DNA of 64,000 nucleotides from Polyporus tsugae (taxonomy: Eukaryota > Basidiomycota > Agaricomycetes > Polyporales > Polyporaceae): NCBI GenBank assembly GCA_024305745.1, contig JAHRBS010000012.1, positions 315,001 through 379,000 on the forward strand, in the 5' to 3' direction. A model generated the notes under the pieces. The model saw only the letters and a list, made by a program, of their open reading frames with translations, searched no databases and had not been told where the DNA came from. Position numbers and translations under genes: made by a program. Position 1 is the stretch's first letter, and each line of letters starts with the position of its first letter. Positions 1 to 12,809 of the stretch are shown piece after piece.

Positions 1-553
1 CCAAGTCCGCTCCTGCCTGTCAGTGCTAAGTACTTCTGGACGAGCCGGTGCCGGTGGTGTGAGTACTGAGTTATATTTCAAGACGGGTCGGCGACAGACT
101 AAATCTTACTCACAGTCCCACATGCCAAAATTCCTGGTCAAAGACAATATTGTCGACGGACACGACTCGCCGGAAGGGCGAAGACGAGAGTTGGCACTAG
201 TGGGTGGCGCAACTTGAACGACGGTGGGACCGGGAATAGCCGAGGTGCGGTGGCCGACCGGACTCCGCCGTAGCGCTGACTCCGCCACCGTCGAAATGTT
301 GTCACCAACTTGTTTGCATGTCTCATCCCAACCTTTTGCAACGGGACCTTAGCCCACTAATCACAGGCTCGTCCATTCATAACGCATCGTCGTCACTCTA
401 CCCTTAAAAGTTGTTTCCTTCTCATCCGAAAACCGTCTAACTTGCGGACGTCAGGTACAGTCGTTCCGCCTTCGCCACCGTCGTGCTTGGTACAGATTGG
501 ATCGCGGACCCCCGCTTGGACCAGTCACGCGTACTGAAACCGCGCCCAAGCCC
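1..553. other. 5' flank of the P-loop kinase gene
   Basis: No gene could be supported here. The reading frame of the downstream gene stays open for a while upstream of its first usable ATG, so an extra 5' exon may lie in this stretch, but no convincing splice acceptor or start was seen. The rest is presumed promoter and 5' leader. Confidence 0.3.
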
Positions 554-2220
554 ATGGACACAGTGTCAGGCACAACGACGGATTGGCGTTGCCGCGAGTC
601 CTCCACAAAGCAAGCGGATCCGATTCCTGACAAGGACGCAGCCAATACGGGCACAGGGCCAATTGACGCGGGCACGTCGGGAGATCCGCAACCTACAACT
701 CAATCTCGAACACGAGGAGGGTCACAAGCTGCAGAACCCGAAGACGTAACCGAGACCATGGACCCGAACTTCTCAATACAGCCTACCACGTCGGCCAGTG
801 CACCAGCGGCACTAGACGACGGCTCAGCGACGGACGGGCCCGCGTCCACCAACACTTTCGGGAAACAGGTTGCTCAGGTTGACGACGAGCTTGACGATGT
901 CCTGCTCTCGGGACAGAAGGTCATGCTCATCCTTGTTGGTCTGGTCGCGTCGGGTAAGGTAAGTGACCTGTCGCTCTTTGGTATCCTGCGGCCGTGAGCT
1001 GATTGGTTGACCACACTTTTACTTGTCGGCTATTGTCACTGGGCCACACCCGCTTTGTGCGTGCCATCGGCTCGTGCTGCGGCTCTGATACGTTTATTGT
1101 CTGCTCATCCGCCGCCCACTTCTCCTCACGTGCGCCGGCCGCGACCATAGTCCACCTTCGCGCAGGTACTTGAGCGATACTTTCCACAGTTTCGGCGTTG
1201 CAACCAGGACGAGCTTGGCGACCGGCGCAGCGTGGAGGCCCTTGCACGGCAGTCACTCAGAGAGGGTCTCTCCGTAGTCATAGACCGGACTAATTTTGAT
1301 GAAAGGTGAGCCAGACTATCCAGATCTTCTGGTGTTATACGGTTGCTCCAGGACAATGCTCACGTATAGTTGCCGCGTTGGTCGAACGGCGACACCTTCC
1401 TACAGCCAAAGGGCGACGTGGATCCGGATAGCGGGCGAGGTTCCTCGCACGTTGGTATGGATCATCGTATTCGATACGCCGTACGAGGTGAGTTCCCTCT
1501 CGTCGCTTGTCCATAGAGCAGTAGCTAACAAGTGACAATGGAGGTGTGCGCTGCAAGACTGAGGAACCGTCAGTATCCTCAGACTTTTCTATCCCTCGTG
1601 CCACAGACTGACTAGGACCCGTGTTTGCAGGCACGGGCCACCCGACAATCACAACACCCGAGCACGGGCTCGAAGTCCTGGAGCGCTTCCAGTCGCTGTT
1701 CCGCCCGCCTCTCCCCCACGAAGGCTACTCGCGTATCTTGCATCTCAAACCCGCCGACCTCCCGCCGACGCCCGACTTGAATGCCGAAGACGTGCAGTGC
1801 ATACTGCGACGCTTGCAAGCGACGCCTGAGGTCGTACAGACTGATCCGCCCATGCACGACCATCCACATGGTGGATATGGACGGCGTGGAGGCTATAGCC
1901 GCGAGTACAGAGACAGCCGTGGCGATCGGGAAGGCTACCAACCTCATCGCAGTTTCGTTCCTCGAGGTGCACCCGCGTACCGAGGAGACTGGGCGCCGCG
2001 TGGTGGGTATCGGGATGGGTATGGCGACGAGGGAACGTCACATTGGAATACGCGAACAAGAGGCTATGGCTCTTTCAACGCATCCGAAGCCGGGCTCCCT
2101 TCGTCCGGGTGGCGTGGACGCTCTTCTACGACCCGCGGATCGTCGGGCCATTTGCCGAGTCGCTCAGGACAGCCTGATGCTTCAGATTATGACCGCACTG
2201 AGCGCGACTGGCGGCGATAG
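554..2220 (+). CDS. P-loop kinase (PNKP/YLP-type AAA domain) with RGG-rich tail
   Basis: Five exons were read as 554-958, 1151-1305, 1406-1487, 1544-1568 and 1631-2220; the joined frame is open to the stop. The Walker A signature GLVASGKSTF is split by the first intron. It is followed by RRCNQDELGDR and VVIDRTNFDE, then an Arg-Ala-Thr-Trp helix. This order is characteristic of the polynucleotide-kinase-like ATP-binding domain found in PNKP and aprataxin-like proteins. The last exon gives a low-complexity tail rich in Arg-Gly-Gly and Tyr/Arg/Asp, typical of RNA-binding regions. The likely role is phosphorylation of a nucleic acid or a related ligand; the substrate is unknown and no phosphatase or HIT domain is seen. 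The N-terminal 100 or so residues are Ser/Thr/Pro-rich and disordered. The start is uncertain: ATG at 554 is the first in frame, and ATG at 758 is an alternative. Confidence 0.75.
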
Positions 2221-2536
2221 CCTTGCCTTGTGTCTGACTGGGACCTAGACTCCAGCTCAGTTCGTACACCGAATCTACATACAAATGCTGTACATAATGC
2301 CTGCTACTTCACACATCTTCTCGGGGTCTAGAAGAGTGACGGGGGTCACATATCGCGACGCGCGATGGTCGATTGTGACGGGACGCGAGTGTGATGGGGG
2401 CCGTCCATATCCGGGTGTGCTGAACGTGCGTCATAGGCGGGGATGCGATTCAGATAAGTAAATCTAAGTCCTGATATTGAATCCCCAAACTCTCTCCTTC
2501 CACCCCATCCTCTTCTCCTCTTCCGTCGCTGTCCGC

Positions 2537-4570
<2,034 letters not shown>

Positions 4571-4940
4571 GGATCGAGTGCGATGCCTGCTGCGCTCGGA
4601 TAGATTGGAGGGAGTTGAGTTTCTTGAGTTCTGTCATGAGCGAGGAAGTTGGACGTATCAAACACGCAATGTAACCATAGCTAGGCAAATCGAACAAGCA
4701 GAGAACCATTCCCGTGGGGTTCAAAGACCGTGTCCGTAATATTGGGTCTAATGCTACAATATTCGTGTAACTTGGTGATAGTCCGCGTCGTGTGGTCCAA
4801 TCCGTTGTACAATGTCTACGGCATTTCTGTCGAAAGTCCATTATCGTTATACAAAGATGTCTTTATTGCCGCATATATCCATGGACTGTATGCAACTGCG
4901 AATCAGCAAGGAGTCCTTCTTAATCAACCACCTACCACTT

Positions 4941-5300
4941 TCAGCCTGCTTCACGACCTCGTTCGTCCGCTCCTGCTTTACCAGCCCCGCGTCGACCATC
5001 CTGCAACAGCGCCAGCATCCAGTTCTGGTAGTTCCACTCGCCGTTCGGGTACATCACCTCGACCTCCCACGTCATGCGCTCCACCCGCTTCTGCTCCTCA
5101 CGCGTGAGCAACCGGAGCTCCAGCCTCGCCGCGCCCCCATGATCCTCACCATCGTTCGTTCGCGTCGGCGGTGGTGGTGCGCGCGCTTCAGAAGCCGTAG
5201 CGCGACTGCGGCACGGGGTCCGTCTTGACGTCGTACGCGTCGACCTGGACGTGCCGCAGGCGCGGGCTGCCACGACACGGACCAGTGTAGGCCGCGCCAC
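4941..5300 (-). other. possible minus-strand coding exons, unidentified
   Basis: Two short minus-strand stretches look more like protein than background. One (about 4990-5130) contains TREEQKRVERMTWEVEVMY followed by PNGEWNYQNWM. The other (about 5188-5270) ends in VDAYDVKTDPVPQSRYGF before a stop. They lie in different frames, and neither has a convincing ATG or a clean intron joining them. They may be exons of one small gene convergent with phosphoglucomutase, or of two. No family was recognised, and the region is very GC-rich, which inflates open frames by chance. Confidence 0.25.
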
Positions 5301-5379
5301 CTCTGCGGGGGCCCGTCGACGGAGGCGGATGTGCGGGTGTCGCGGTATTTAAGGGCTCTGCGAGGAAGAGGACGGCCAA

Positions 5380-6046
5380 GCTGTCTTGCTTTTATACCAG
5401 TTCAAAGGCCTAGGTCAGCTCACAGGAGGAGCACAAAGCAAGGCGGACGGGATGTCGGGGCGATCACACGGGCGCGCTCCGTCACTCTCCGGATCCGTCC
5501 CTAGGCCCGAATCGCAGACCCGTGTGCTGCGTTCGCCGGTTCGGAATTGCGAAGTGGGGGACCCACATAACGCACAAGAGGCCGATCGTGGTATACCTGT
5601 AAACCTTTTTAAGCTTATTTATAAGTACAAGGCATGCGAAATCCAGAAACATGCCAGTGGGCGCGATCGCTGCCACTTTCTGCGCCGGCGCGACAAGCCA
5701 TTGGGCCGCGGGAAGAGGCAGAATTCAACTTGGCAGATGTCGGAGATATAGGAAGAGACGTGCACAGCCAGGGTCAACGAGCCAACGACACATGGTGATC
5801 CTTGTAGTGTGTATGGTTATTTGGGCATGTGTGTATCGGGTAATCATGCAAGACGATTCTTGGACGATACTTCCCGCGCGGGAGCTCTCGGGGTCCGTTT
5901 GCCACCACGGCGGTAACCCTGCGCATATTCAAGACATGAAATCAATATCACGACGAATCGCAGCTGAAGGTAGATTAGTGCAAGATTATACAGAACGTGT
6001 ACAGCATGCCCGAACACTCCGTCTTGGCGAAAATACTTCCGAATAG
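5380..6046. other. intergenic, no gene seen
   Basis: AT-richer sequence between the unidentified exons and the 3' end of the DUF2236 gene. Open frames are short and overlap on both strands without recognisable motifs. Confidence 0.4.
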
Positions 6047-7882
6047 CTAAGCTTGCTGACTCCGCTCGAGGAGAATGGCCGACGCGATCGACATCGCGGA
6101 CCTTGCGCTCCAATACGCTACCACGGACGCCAAAATCCCAGCCCCGACGCTCACGCCGACCAGCTCGAGCAGCACCTCGCTCCACTGCCGCGTCAAGACC
6201 TGCGCGCGCGCAGGGTCGCGCCGGACCGCCTCCGTCTCCGCGACCCCAGGCGCGAGCTCCCCGCCCGTCTGCGTCGAATGCAACTCGGTGCGCGGGCGGA
6301 ACGCGGAGCGGCGCATGCCCATGCTCCCGCGCACGCTGCGCATCATGCCCTCGGCGAGGACGGCGCGGCGCTTCGCGAGCCACGCGCTGCGCGGGTACCA
6401 CGCGGCGAAGTAGTGCGGCACGCGCTGTGCGAGGAGGAATGCGTGCATCTTGAGGCGCGTCGCGAGGGGCGTGGGCGGGAGGCCGAGGCGCCGCGCGAGG
6501 GGCGCGCCGACGAGGTGCGTCGTGAGCGCGATGTTGTACTCGAACGAGGCGTGGAGGGGCGGCCGGTTCGAGACGGCGACGAGGATCGGGATGGTCGGGC
6601 CTTTGATGATGGGTGGTGAGAGGGAGGGGGACGTGGAGGGGTCGTCTTCGAGGAAGAGATTGAGGGCGGCGGTTGCGACGAACTTGTCCGCGGCGCGAGT
6701 GTTGGAGAAATGTCGCTGGAGGATGGAGGGTTCGACACCCATGTAGTACCCGACGTGTCGCCACAGTGCGAGATAGGCGCTGGCTTTGTCGGGTGGGGGC
6801 GGGAGGTGCAGGCGGTCAAGACACCATACCGGGATTGTCGAGAAAGCCCCGAGCCTTGCGAGCGAACGGTGAGCGATAGGGTCGTGTATGATTGGGGAAA
6901 TAAATCAAACGGCGTACGTTGCAGCTACCTCTTCCTGGCTCATAGGGACGCTATCTAGCATCTCTGTTGGGTGCTCCCTCTCCCAGCGCGCTTGGACGCG
7001 CCACCGTGCGACGCCATGAAGCAGTCGCACGCGGACGGCCGACTTCCATCCTTCCCCCTCTGGCAATAGGGAGCTGAGTTGGCTGCCTGAGGTTGGTTGA
7101 GGGCCCAATATCGAGCAGCCCATGACGTCAAGCACGAACTGCATCGTCTCGACGAGACGCATGAAAGTCCGCTCGTTAGATTCTTTCGGAATCTGCGAGG
7201 CAACCTCAGCGAGCGAAAGCGGGAGCTCTCCGCCTGATTTCTTGAGATGCGGTACAAGATACGATACTGCTTCCAGCGTCCGCACTATACGAGAGCTACC
7301 GGCGCGCGATTTCTCTGGTCAATTTAGGAATGGCTGTAGACGAGTGTTCTGGCAGACCGCGTACCTCGCTAGCCCGCCGGCGAGGCTGAAATACAGCATC
7401 GCCTGCATTATCTGCACGGAGTCGTCTATGAATAACTGTCTGGCGAGGGTCACTTCATCCTCCGTCGCAGCTATACCAGGCGGTGGCCTGCGAAACACCT
7501 CGTCCATGAACGCGTGTGTTGCAGGGGCTTCCTCGTGGGACGCTGTCACCGCATGGGAATGCACAGCTTGCAGCAGGTCCTTTCCGACGCTCGCAGTCGG
7601 ACTCGTGAAGACTTCCCGAAGAGCGCCGTCGCACACAGGGTCGCCCATCAGTCTCCAGCTGCGCAAAGTGGTTCACGTCAGCGATATTGTTCGTTGAGAA
7701 GGGGGGGATGGCTGGCACCTTTCGCAAAGCTCGACGGGGACGCAATCATGGTCCCATTCCAAGAGGTGCCCGAAGGTCTCGACGATGTCTCCGTACGCAA
7801 TGTCCTTCATATCTTCGAAGGAGGCGACATGCTTTACCTCCGACGGGCTGAAAGGCCGCGGCTCACCAATTATGAAGACCAT
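6047..7882 (-). CDS. DUF2236 family protein (mpaB / rubber-oxygenase type)
   Basis: Minus-strand exons were read in three blocks. The first is 7882 to about 7725 (FSPSEVKHVASFEDMKDIAYGD...). The second is about 7675-7319 (LMGDPVCDGALREVFTSP...MLYFSLAGGLARYAV). The third block (about 7285-6905) contains TLEAVSYLVPHLKKSGG and RVRLLHGVARWRVQ. A last exon from about 6855 to 6047 begins in AFSTIPVWCLDRLHLPPPPD. The LLHGVxRWRV segment with its histidine is the signature of the DUF2236 superfamily. This superfamily contains bacterial latex-clearing haem oxygenases and the fungal ER-bound oxygenase MpaB of mycophenolate synthesis. A haem-dependent oxygenase on the ER membrane is therefore likely, but the substrate is unknown. 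A hydrophobic helix near the C-terminus (VLLELVGVSVGAGILASVVA) fits membrane anchoring. The N-terminus is uncertain: more exons, probably including a first membrane helix, may lie upstream towards 8230. Confidence 0.75.
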
Positions 7883-8449
7883 GGTGTCGAATTATGGCGC
7901 ACGAACTGGCAAGGTGTTCAGGTTCGTTGCTCGGGGCGCCGCGAAGGGGATCCGGGAAGCCCTATACATTCGATATTCCCCATGAGTTGCACGTTCAGTC
8001 CATCGCCGCCTCTTCAAAGAGGCCGAGAGGAAGAGAACCTGGAGCTTACGGTGAGTAAATAAGGCTCGAGACAGTTGCCTGGAAGAATTGGGTACGAACG
8101 CTTGTGGGGGCTTGCTCCCTGTGAAAAGATGCCCCGAAGCCGAGCTGCCCCTGGTCGATTTCTCCGCAACCGTTTCCCACAGGCCCATGCCCTGGAGACC
8201 GCGATGACGCAACGCGAGAGTCCAACCTCATAGGCCCCTAAGAGTCCGATCTGGCTAGCCAGCGCAGAAAGCCATAGACTTGCCCAAGGGATGATGTGGT
8301 TATCCGGTGGGAGACTCGGACAGTGGCAGAGTGCGAAGGCAGCTGGAGCGTTCAAGCTCATTGGCGATTGATTCAACTTGGGTCATGGGCTCAAGAAATT
8401 CGGGATTAAGGCTCCAGTTTACACAGATAATTTGGAGGATATTCATTGG

Positions 8450-8522
8450 GGTCGAGTGGTGTAGTGGTTATCACTCTTGTCTTACACACAAGCGGTCGTC
8501 GGTTCGATCCCGGCCTCGATCA
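8450..8522 (+). tRNA. tRNA-Val (anticodon TAC)
   Basis: This is a full cloverleaf of 73 bases without an intron. The acceptor stem GGTCGAG pairs with CTCGATC (one G-T pair). The D arm follows the canonical GTGTAGTGGTTATCAC pattern. The anticodon stem CTTGT/ACAAG encloses the loop CTTACAC, giving anticodon TAC (valine, GTA/GTG). The T arm GTCGG-TTCGATC-CCGGC contains A and B box sequences for RNA polymerase III. It lies between the divergent DUF2236 and TPR genes. Confidence 0.96.
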
Positions 8523-8642
8523 TTTTGCGGCCAGTGCAACATGCACGTACCTTGGGTTAACGTCTCCGAGAAAGTCGGGATCATTGGTGGCCAGCTCGTC
8601 GTTTTCCACGACCATCACGACCCTCCGCTCGGATTTTCCGTT

Positions 8643-9744
8643 ATGTCTGCAAGGTTCAGCTCTTTCAGCCGCCTGGCCCGCGTCGCGTCAGCTCGTATCT
8701 CTTTTGGCACGCCTGCGCGGTCGTTCCATGCTCTCTCTCGACGAACCGCAGCTGAGAACCACAGGGCTGCTGGAAGACGCGAGTTCCACCCTTCCACCTC
8801 GCTGCATGTTTCAACTCTTACCTTGGTTGCCTGAACTCAGGATGGGCAACCTCAACGACGGCCACGTCATCTGCGGTAAATCCCGCTGAGGTCGAAGCGA
8901 TGCAATGCCTCGAGGAGGGCACCCAGAAGCTCGAGGAGGGCGACGTGCAGGCCGCAAAGGTGCGTGGTGCATGGCACTGGGATGTATGCGCGCAGCGGAA
9001 CTGACGTGTGTGTGTGGAAACCGTGCAGAAACTCTACCAACGCAGTGTGGACATCAAGCGGAACGCGAGCGGACTCTTCAACCTCGGCGTGACCCATTAC
9101 CACTTGAGTGAGTTCTCCGTCGTCGCCGCCCTTCTGTCTGCTGTGTGCGATGGGGGATTTCGATGGGAAGGTGCTTATGCCAGCCGTGGTTGTCAGAGGA
9201 GTACGATGATGCCATATCGTGCTGGAAGGACTCGATAGCACTCCAGCCGTCGAGTCCTGACGCGCATACAAGTACGTCTGCACCCTTCTCTTCGCGTTCC
9301 CGCCCTTCTCATATCGCATGTCAGACCTTGCAAGCGCATACATCGTCTCGCCTGTCAGCCGACCAGACCTCGCGCTACACCACTTACGGTACGCCTCCAC
9401 CACATCTCTTTCCGTTATGTCGCATGTTCCGTGTCTCACGTCCGCGCCCCTAGCGTCGCGTCATCCCTAGCCCCAGAAGATGGCGAGATTGCATTCAACC
9501 TCGCGGCCGTGCTCGAGGCATGCGGGCTTCTCGAAGAGTCGCTCGACCAGTACAAGAAGAGCAAAGAGTTTGGCGTCGAGCGGGCAGCCATGCACATGCG
9601 AAACGTACGCCCCAGGCATCCTGTGTTTTTCGGCAAGCATGTACTGACTTCACCTCGTTGCAGGTGAGTGCAAAGATCCTGGGCAAGCGGATGAAAGAAG
9701 CCGAGGCCCAGGCAGCTGAGGGCAAAAGCGAGCAGTCTCCATGA
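8643..9744 (+). CDS. TPR-repeat protein, probably mitochondrial
   Basis: Seven exons were read as 8643-8807, 8891-8959, 9029-9107, 9197-9271, 9325-9388, 9454-9604 and 9664-9744; they join to 228 codons including the stop. The N-terminal 50 residues are rich in Arg, Ser and Ala with no acidic residue in the first 30 (MSARFSSFSRLARVASAR...), a typical mitochondrial presequence. The body shows TPR-like helix pairs: EEGDVQAAKKLYQRSVDI, GLFNLGVTHYHL, DDAISCWKDSIALQPSSPDA, and DGEIAFNLAAVLEACGLLEESLDQYKKS. It ends in a charged helix (KILGKRMKEAEAQ). TPRs are protein-binding scaffolds; the partner is unknown. The acceptor chosen for exon 2 (8891) closes the frame, while an alternative at 8841 does not. 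It could be an assembly factor, but no specific family was recognised. Confidence 0.75.
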
Positions 9745-10057
9745 GCCCCGCCTTCAAAATGCGCGCACTGTTCAATCTGCGTACTCATGACGCCTGCAAC
9801 GCTTACACACAAGGCAGGCATAGATGACCGTGTTTACCTACTATAGTACACATATAACCTAATCCAGTCCCTCTTCAGTATAAATAATGATGCGGTGGTG
9901 ATGCTAACTGGCTACGTGGTACAGTGTGAACGAACAGGTCTACAAGTGTTGCAACAGAGGCTTATGCGATGAGCGAAACCGACGACTGACGAAAGCGAAA
10001 ACATAGCAAGGCAGAAAAGACGCACCCAACGATCGCGAATGAATTTCAAGAGCATCC

Positions 10058-11779
10058 CTAGAGCCGATACTGCGTCGGCACCTTAGGGACATCTGGCACA
10101 ACGCCCCGCATCGCCCTCATCTCGCCCATGCTCGCGCTCGCCTTGTGCCCCATCCTCCCCTCCCCTCCTCCCACCGCTCCTACGCCCCTCTGCCCCTGCG
10201 GGGGCGACAAGTCGCCCGCGCTCGCCTTCCGCCGGAGGTTCAGCTGCTCCTTCTCCCAGTCCTCGAGCGGGCGCGTCCACGTCCACTCGCTCATCCCGCT
10301 GTCGCGCGTGCGGTACATCTGCGACGCGCTGCTTGACGGCACGGGCGAGCCCCAGCGCGAGCACACGAGCGAGTCGAGCGCCGTGCTCGCGAGCGAGTTC
10401 TTGCGCCACCCGCTCTCGGGCGCCCAGATGCTCGACATCGCGTCGCCCTCGGACGGCGAGCGCGAGTGGTTCGAGAACGGGATCACGAGCGGCGGGACGG
10501 GCTTGCGTGAGTGCGAGCGCGGGCTGCGTGTCGACGAGGACGAGTTCTGGCGGCGGAGCGCGGGGGAGGAGGCGTCCGAGGCTGAGACTGGTGAGGTCGG
10601 GCTCTGGGTGGTGCTTTGTGGGGTCGGGTGCGTCCGCGTAGGCGTAGTCCCGGAGGACGGGCTCGAGAGCGAGTCCAGCGGTTTCGCAGGGAGCGGGCGC
10701 GGGGGCTCCTTTTCTGACGCCACCTTTGGGAGGTAGATGGGCGGGATCGGGGGCACAGGCGGGATGGGTGGGAGGAAGGCTCTCCCGGAACTATGGGCTT
10801 CGTTCTGGTTCGCGACAGTGAGCACTCTGCTTAACCGTGCGTCCTTGCTCTCGTGGGGGCGTGCGCTGGGCTTGAGGAGCGGCATGTCCGAGAGCACGGT
10901 CGACGCGGAGATTGGGCGCAGCTCGGCGCGCACGGGCTTGGGCATCCGGATCACCACCGTTCCTGTCGAACTGGGAGCTGCACGCTTCTCGGACGTGGAT
11001 GCAGATGAGGGTGAGGGTAAGGGCGGCAGCTCCTTTGGGGGTGTTTCCGGCGGCGTAGGCGAGCGTGCGGGCAGGGTGAGAGCTGCGGGACGACTTGACT
11101 TGGACGGCTTACGACGCAGGGGTTCTAAGCGTCGAAGGGGCGGGGCCGGTTCGGCGGGGCGTGCACTCGGGAGGTCGAGCACGCCTGAAGGTGGTCGTCG
11201 GTTGGGCCGCAGTGGCGGAAGCGAGGCGTGCTCCGCGGTGCCCACGAGGTGGATGCTCACATCCCTCATGCGGGCCGTATGGGTGGCGAAGGGCTCGGGG
11301 ATGCTCGCCGCCGTGCTTGGGATAGCGCTCGCTTCGTTCCAAGAGAGCACGTCCCACTGGCGGTCCTTTGCGGGGGTGGCGAGCCCCCGTCGGCGTATTC
11401 CCGTGACGATGCGCTCGTAAAAGCCTTTCACTTCTTGAATGTGCACGAGCACGGCGACGAGGAGGAAGAAGAGCGTTACGCCTACAACAACGGCGGCAAT
11501 TGCTCCGGGACTGGGATTTGAAGTGGACGCCCGACGCACCAGAGTTGAGGAAGAGGGTGTTGACCTCACTACAAGCGCCATTCTCGTTGTAGGATCCGAG
11601 ACGCGAGTTTCAGGTAGCGGTATGGAAGTAGGAGGATGGACTGGGGAGCCATCTTGTGGTGGCGTAGTCAGTGTGGGCACTCGGTATGACGAGGACGCCT
11701 GTAGTTGGGGTATGGGGGCAGGCAGGTCGGAGTCCCAGGTCACAGGGTCTACCTGTCTTGCATTTGCTTCTGCGAGCAT
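10058..11779 (-). CDS. single-pass membrane protein with long Pro/Ser-rich tail (P6)
   Basis: One uninterrupted 573-residue frame starts at an ATG. Residues 1-90 are Ser/Thr/Pro-rich. One hydrophobic helix (about 92-115, AIAAVVVGVTLFFLLVAVLV) is followed by a basic stretch and a roughly 450-residue proline/serine-rich, probably disordered cytoplasmic tail. Near the C-terminus are SPVPSSSASQMYRTRDSG and GEMRAMRGVVPDVP. These two motifs recur in the single-pass protein at 44248-45603, so both probably belong to one basidiomycete family. Unlike that protein, no Cys-containing extracellular module is visible here; a 5' exon encoding it may be missing or lost. The function is unknown. The very GC-rich tail produces long antisense frames that are not genes. 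Confidence 0.7.
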   Translation of the reverse strand: MLAEANARQVDPVTWDSDLPAPIPQLQASSSYRVPTLTTPPQDGSPVHPPTSIPLPETRVSDPTTRMALVVRSTPSSSTLVRRASTSNPSPGAIAAVVVGVTLFFLLVAVLVHIQEVKGFYERIVTGIRRRGLATPAKDRQWDVLSWNEASAIPSTAASIPEPFATHTARMRDVSIHLVGTAEHASLPPLRPNRRPPSGVLDLPSARPAEPAPPLRRLEPLRRKPSKSSRPAALTLPARSPTPPETPPKELPPLPSPSSASTSEKRAAPSSTGTVVIRMPKPVRAELRPISASTVLSDMPLLKPSARPHESKDARLSRVLTVANQNEAHSSGRAFLPPIPPVPPIPPIYLPKVASEKEPPRPLPAKPLDSLSSPSSGTTPTRTHPTPQSTTQSPTSPVSASDASSPALRRQNSSSSTRSPRSHSRKPVPPLVIPFSNHSRSPSEGDAMSSIWAPESGWRKNSLASTALDSLVCSRWGSPVPSSSASQMYRTRDSGMSEWTWTRPLEDWEKEQLNLRRKASAGDLSPPQGQRGVGAVGGGEGRMGHKASASMGEMRAMRGVVPDVPKVPTQYRL

Positions 11780-12809
11780 TGCCCTGAAGAAACCTGTATG
11801 ATATGTGTATCACAATTGCATGTCAGCTCACTATGCGCCACACCGAGGGAATAGCCGGCTTCCAGGGACGTCGACGCTTAGCTGCCGGTAGAGTCTAGAC
11901 GTACCAGCTCGCGGACTCATGACGAAAGCACGAATCGAGATGGGGAGCGCAGTCCCGAGCCCTAACTACCGCATGTGTCATTTGCGTAAGCGGAGGATGC
12001 AGCATTATCCGAGAGCGTGACGCACCCAATTCAACGCCCGCGATAGTGGCGGTGTGGTGCAGGCTACCCAGAGCGCAAACGCAGGTGTGCCGGGCGAGAG
12101 ACGTCGCCCACAAAGCACAGAGGTGGTGGTGGACACTAGCAGAAGGGCATTCTCGGAGGGTCGTATCGTATCCATTCTCCAGTGTATCGCCTGAGCCACG
12201 CCTTCTCGAGGGATATCGCGGGCCTACTGTGGGGTCACAGGTTGCAACCAACGGCGATCGCAGGGGCGGCGTGGTACCTCGGAACTCCCAGGTGCCATAT
12301 CATGATCATGATTGCAGTGGAACTGTAAGGGCTTCGTTGAACTCTAAAAAGCATATGGGCGTGAGATCCTCTCAAAAGCCGACGCGAGGAACACTCACCT
12401 CGTCGAGAAGTCTATTTTGCACAGTTTGATGGGCACAACTCGACGTCGAATAGCTGCGTATAGTGCTGTACGCATGTTATAGAACACCCACAGGAGGAGG
12501 CATCTAGACATTGACAGTCCTCTGAAGCTGTACACCGTGTGCACACCATTCAAGGCGTCTGCGAATCTCGGAAGCTCTGTCAGTAAGTACAGCTTCGACG
12601 TCCAATGATACTGATGCTTCAGCACAGTACTGCAAGGAAGGACTGCGTTACAAGTGCGGTGGGGTGCGATAAGGGTAGCAGTTATACAACTTCTAGTTTA
12701 CGTCTATGCCCTATCATGCCGGAACGATAACAATCACCCTGGGGGCGTGCAGTGAGCTCAACTCCACAAAATCTGAAAGAGAATGGCGACGTACATCTAC
12801 ACGTCCATC
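11780..12809. other. intergenic, no gene seen
   Basis: I searched both strands for a 5' exon of the P6 gene carrying the extracellular Cys module of its relatives and did not find one. Short open frames show no recognisable motif. Divergent spacing suggests promoter sequence for P6 near 11.8-12.2 kb and the 3' flank of the F-box gene near 12.7 kb. Confidence 0.4.

Noticed and set aside
6053..6619. Arg/Ala-rich plus-strand frames opposite the DUF2236 gene
   Set aside because: Low-complexity mirror of the minus-strand exon with its conserved C-terminal helix.
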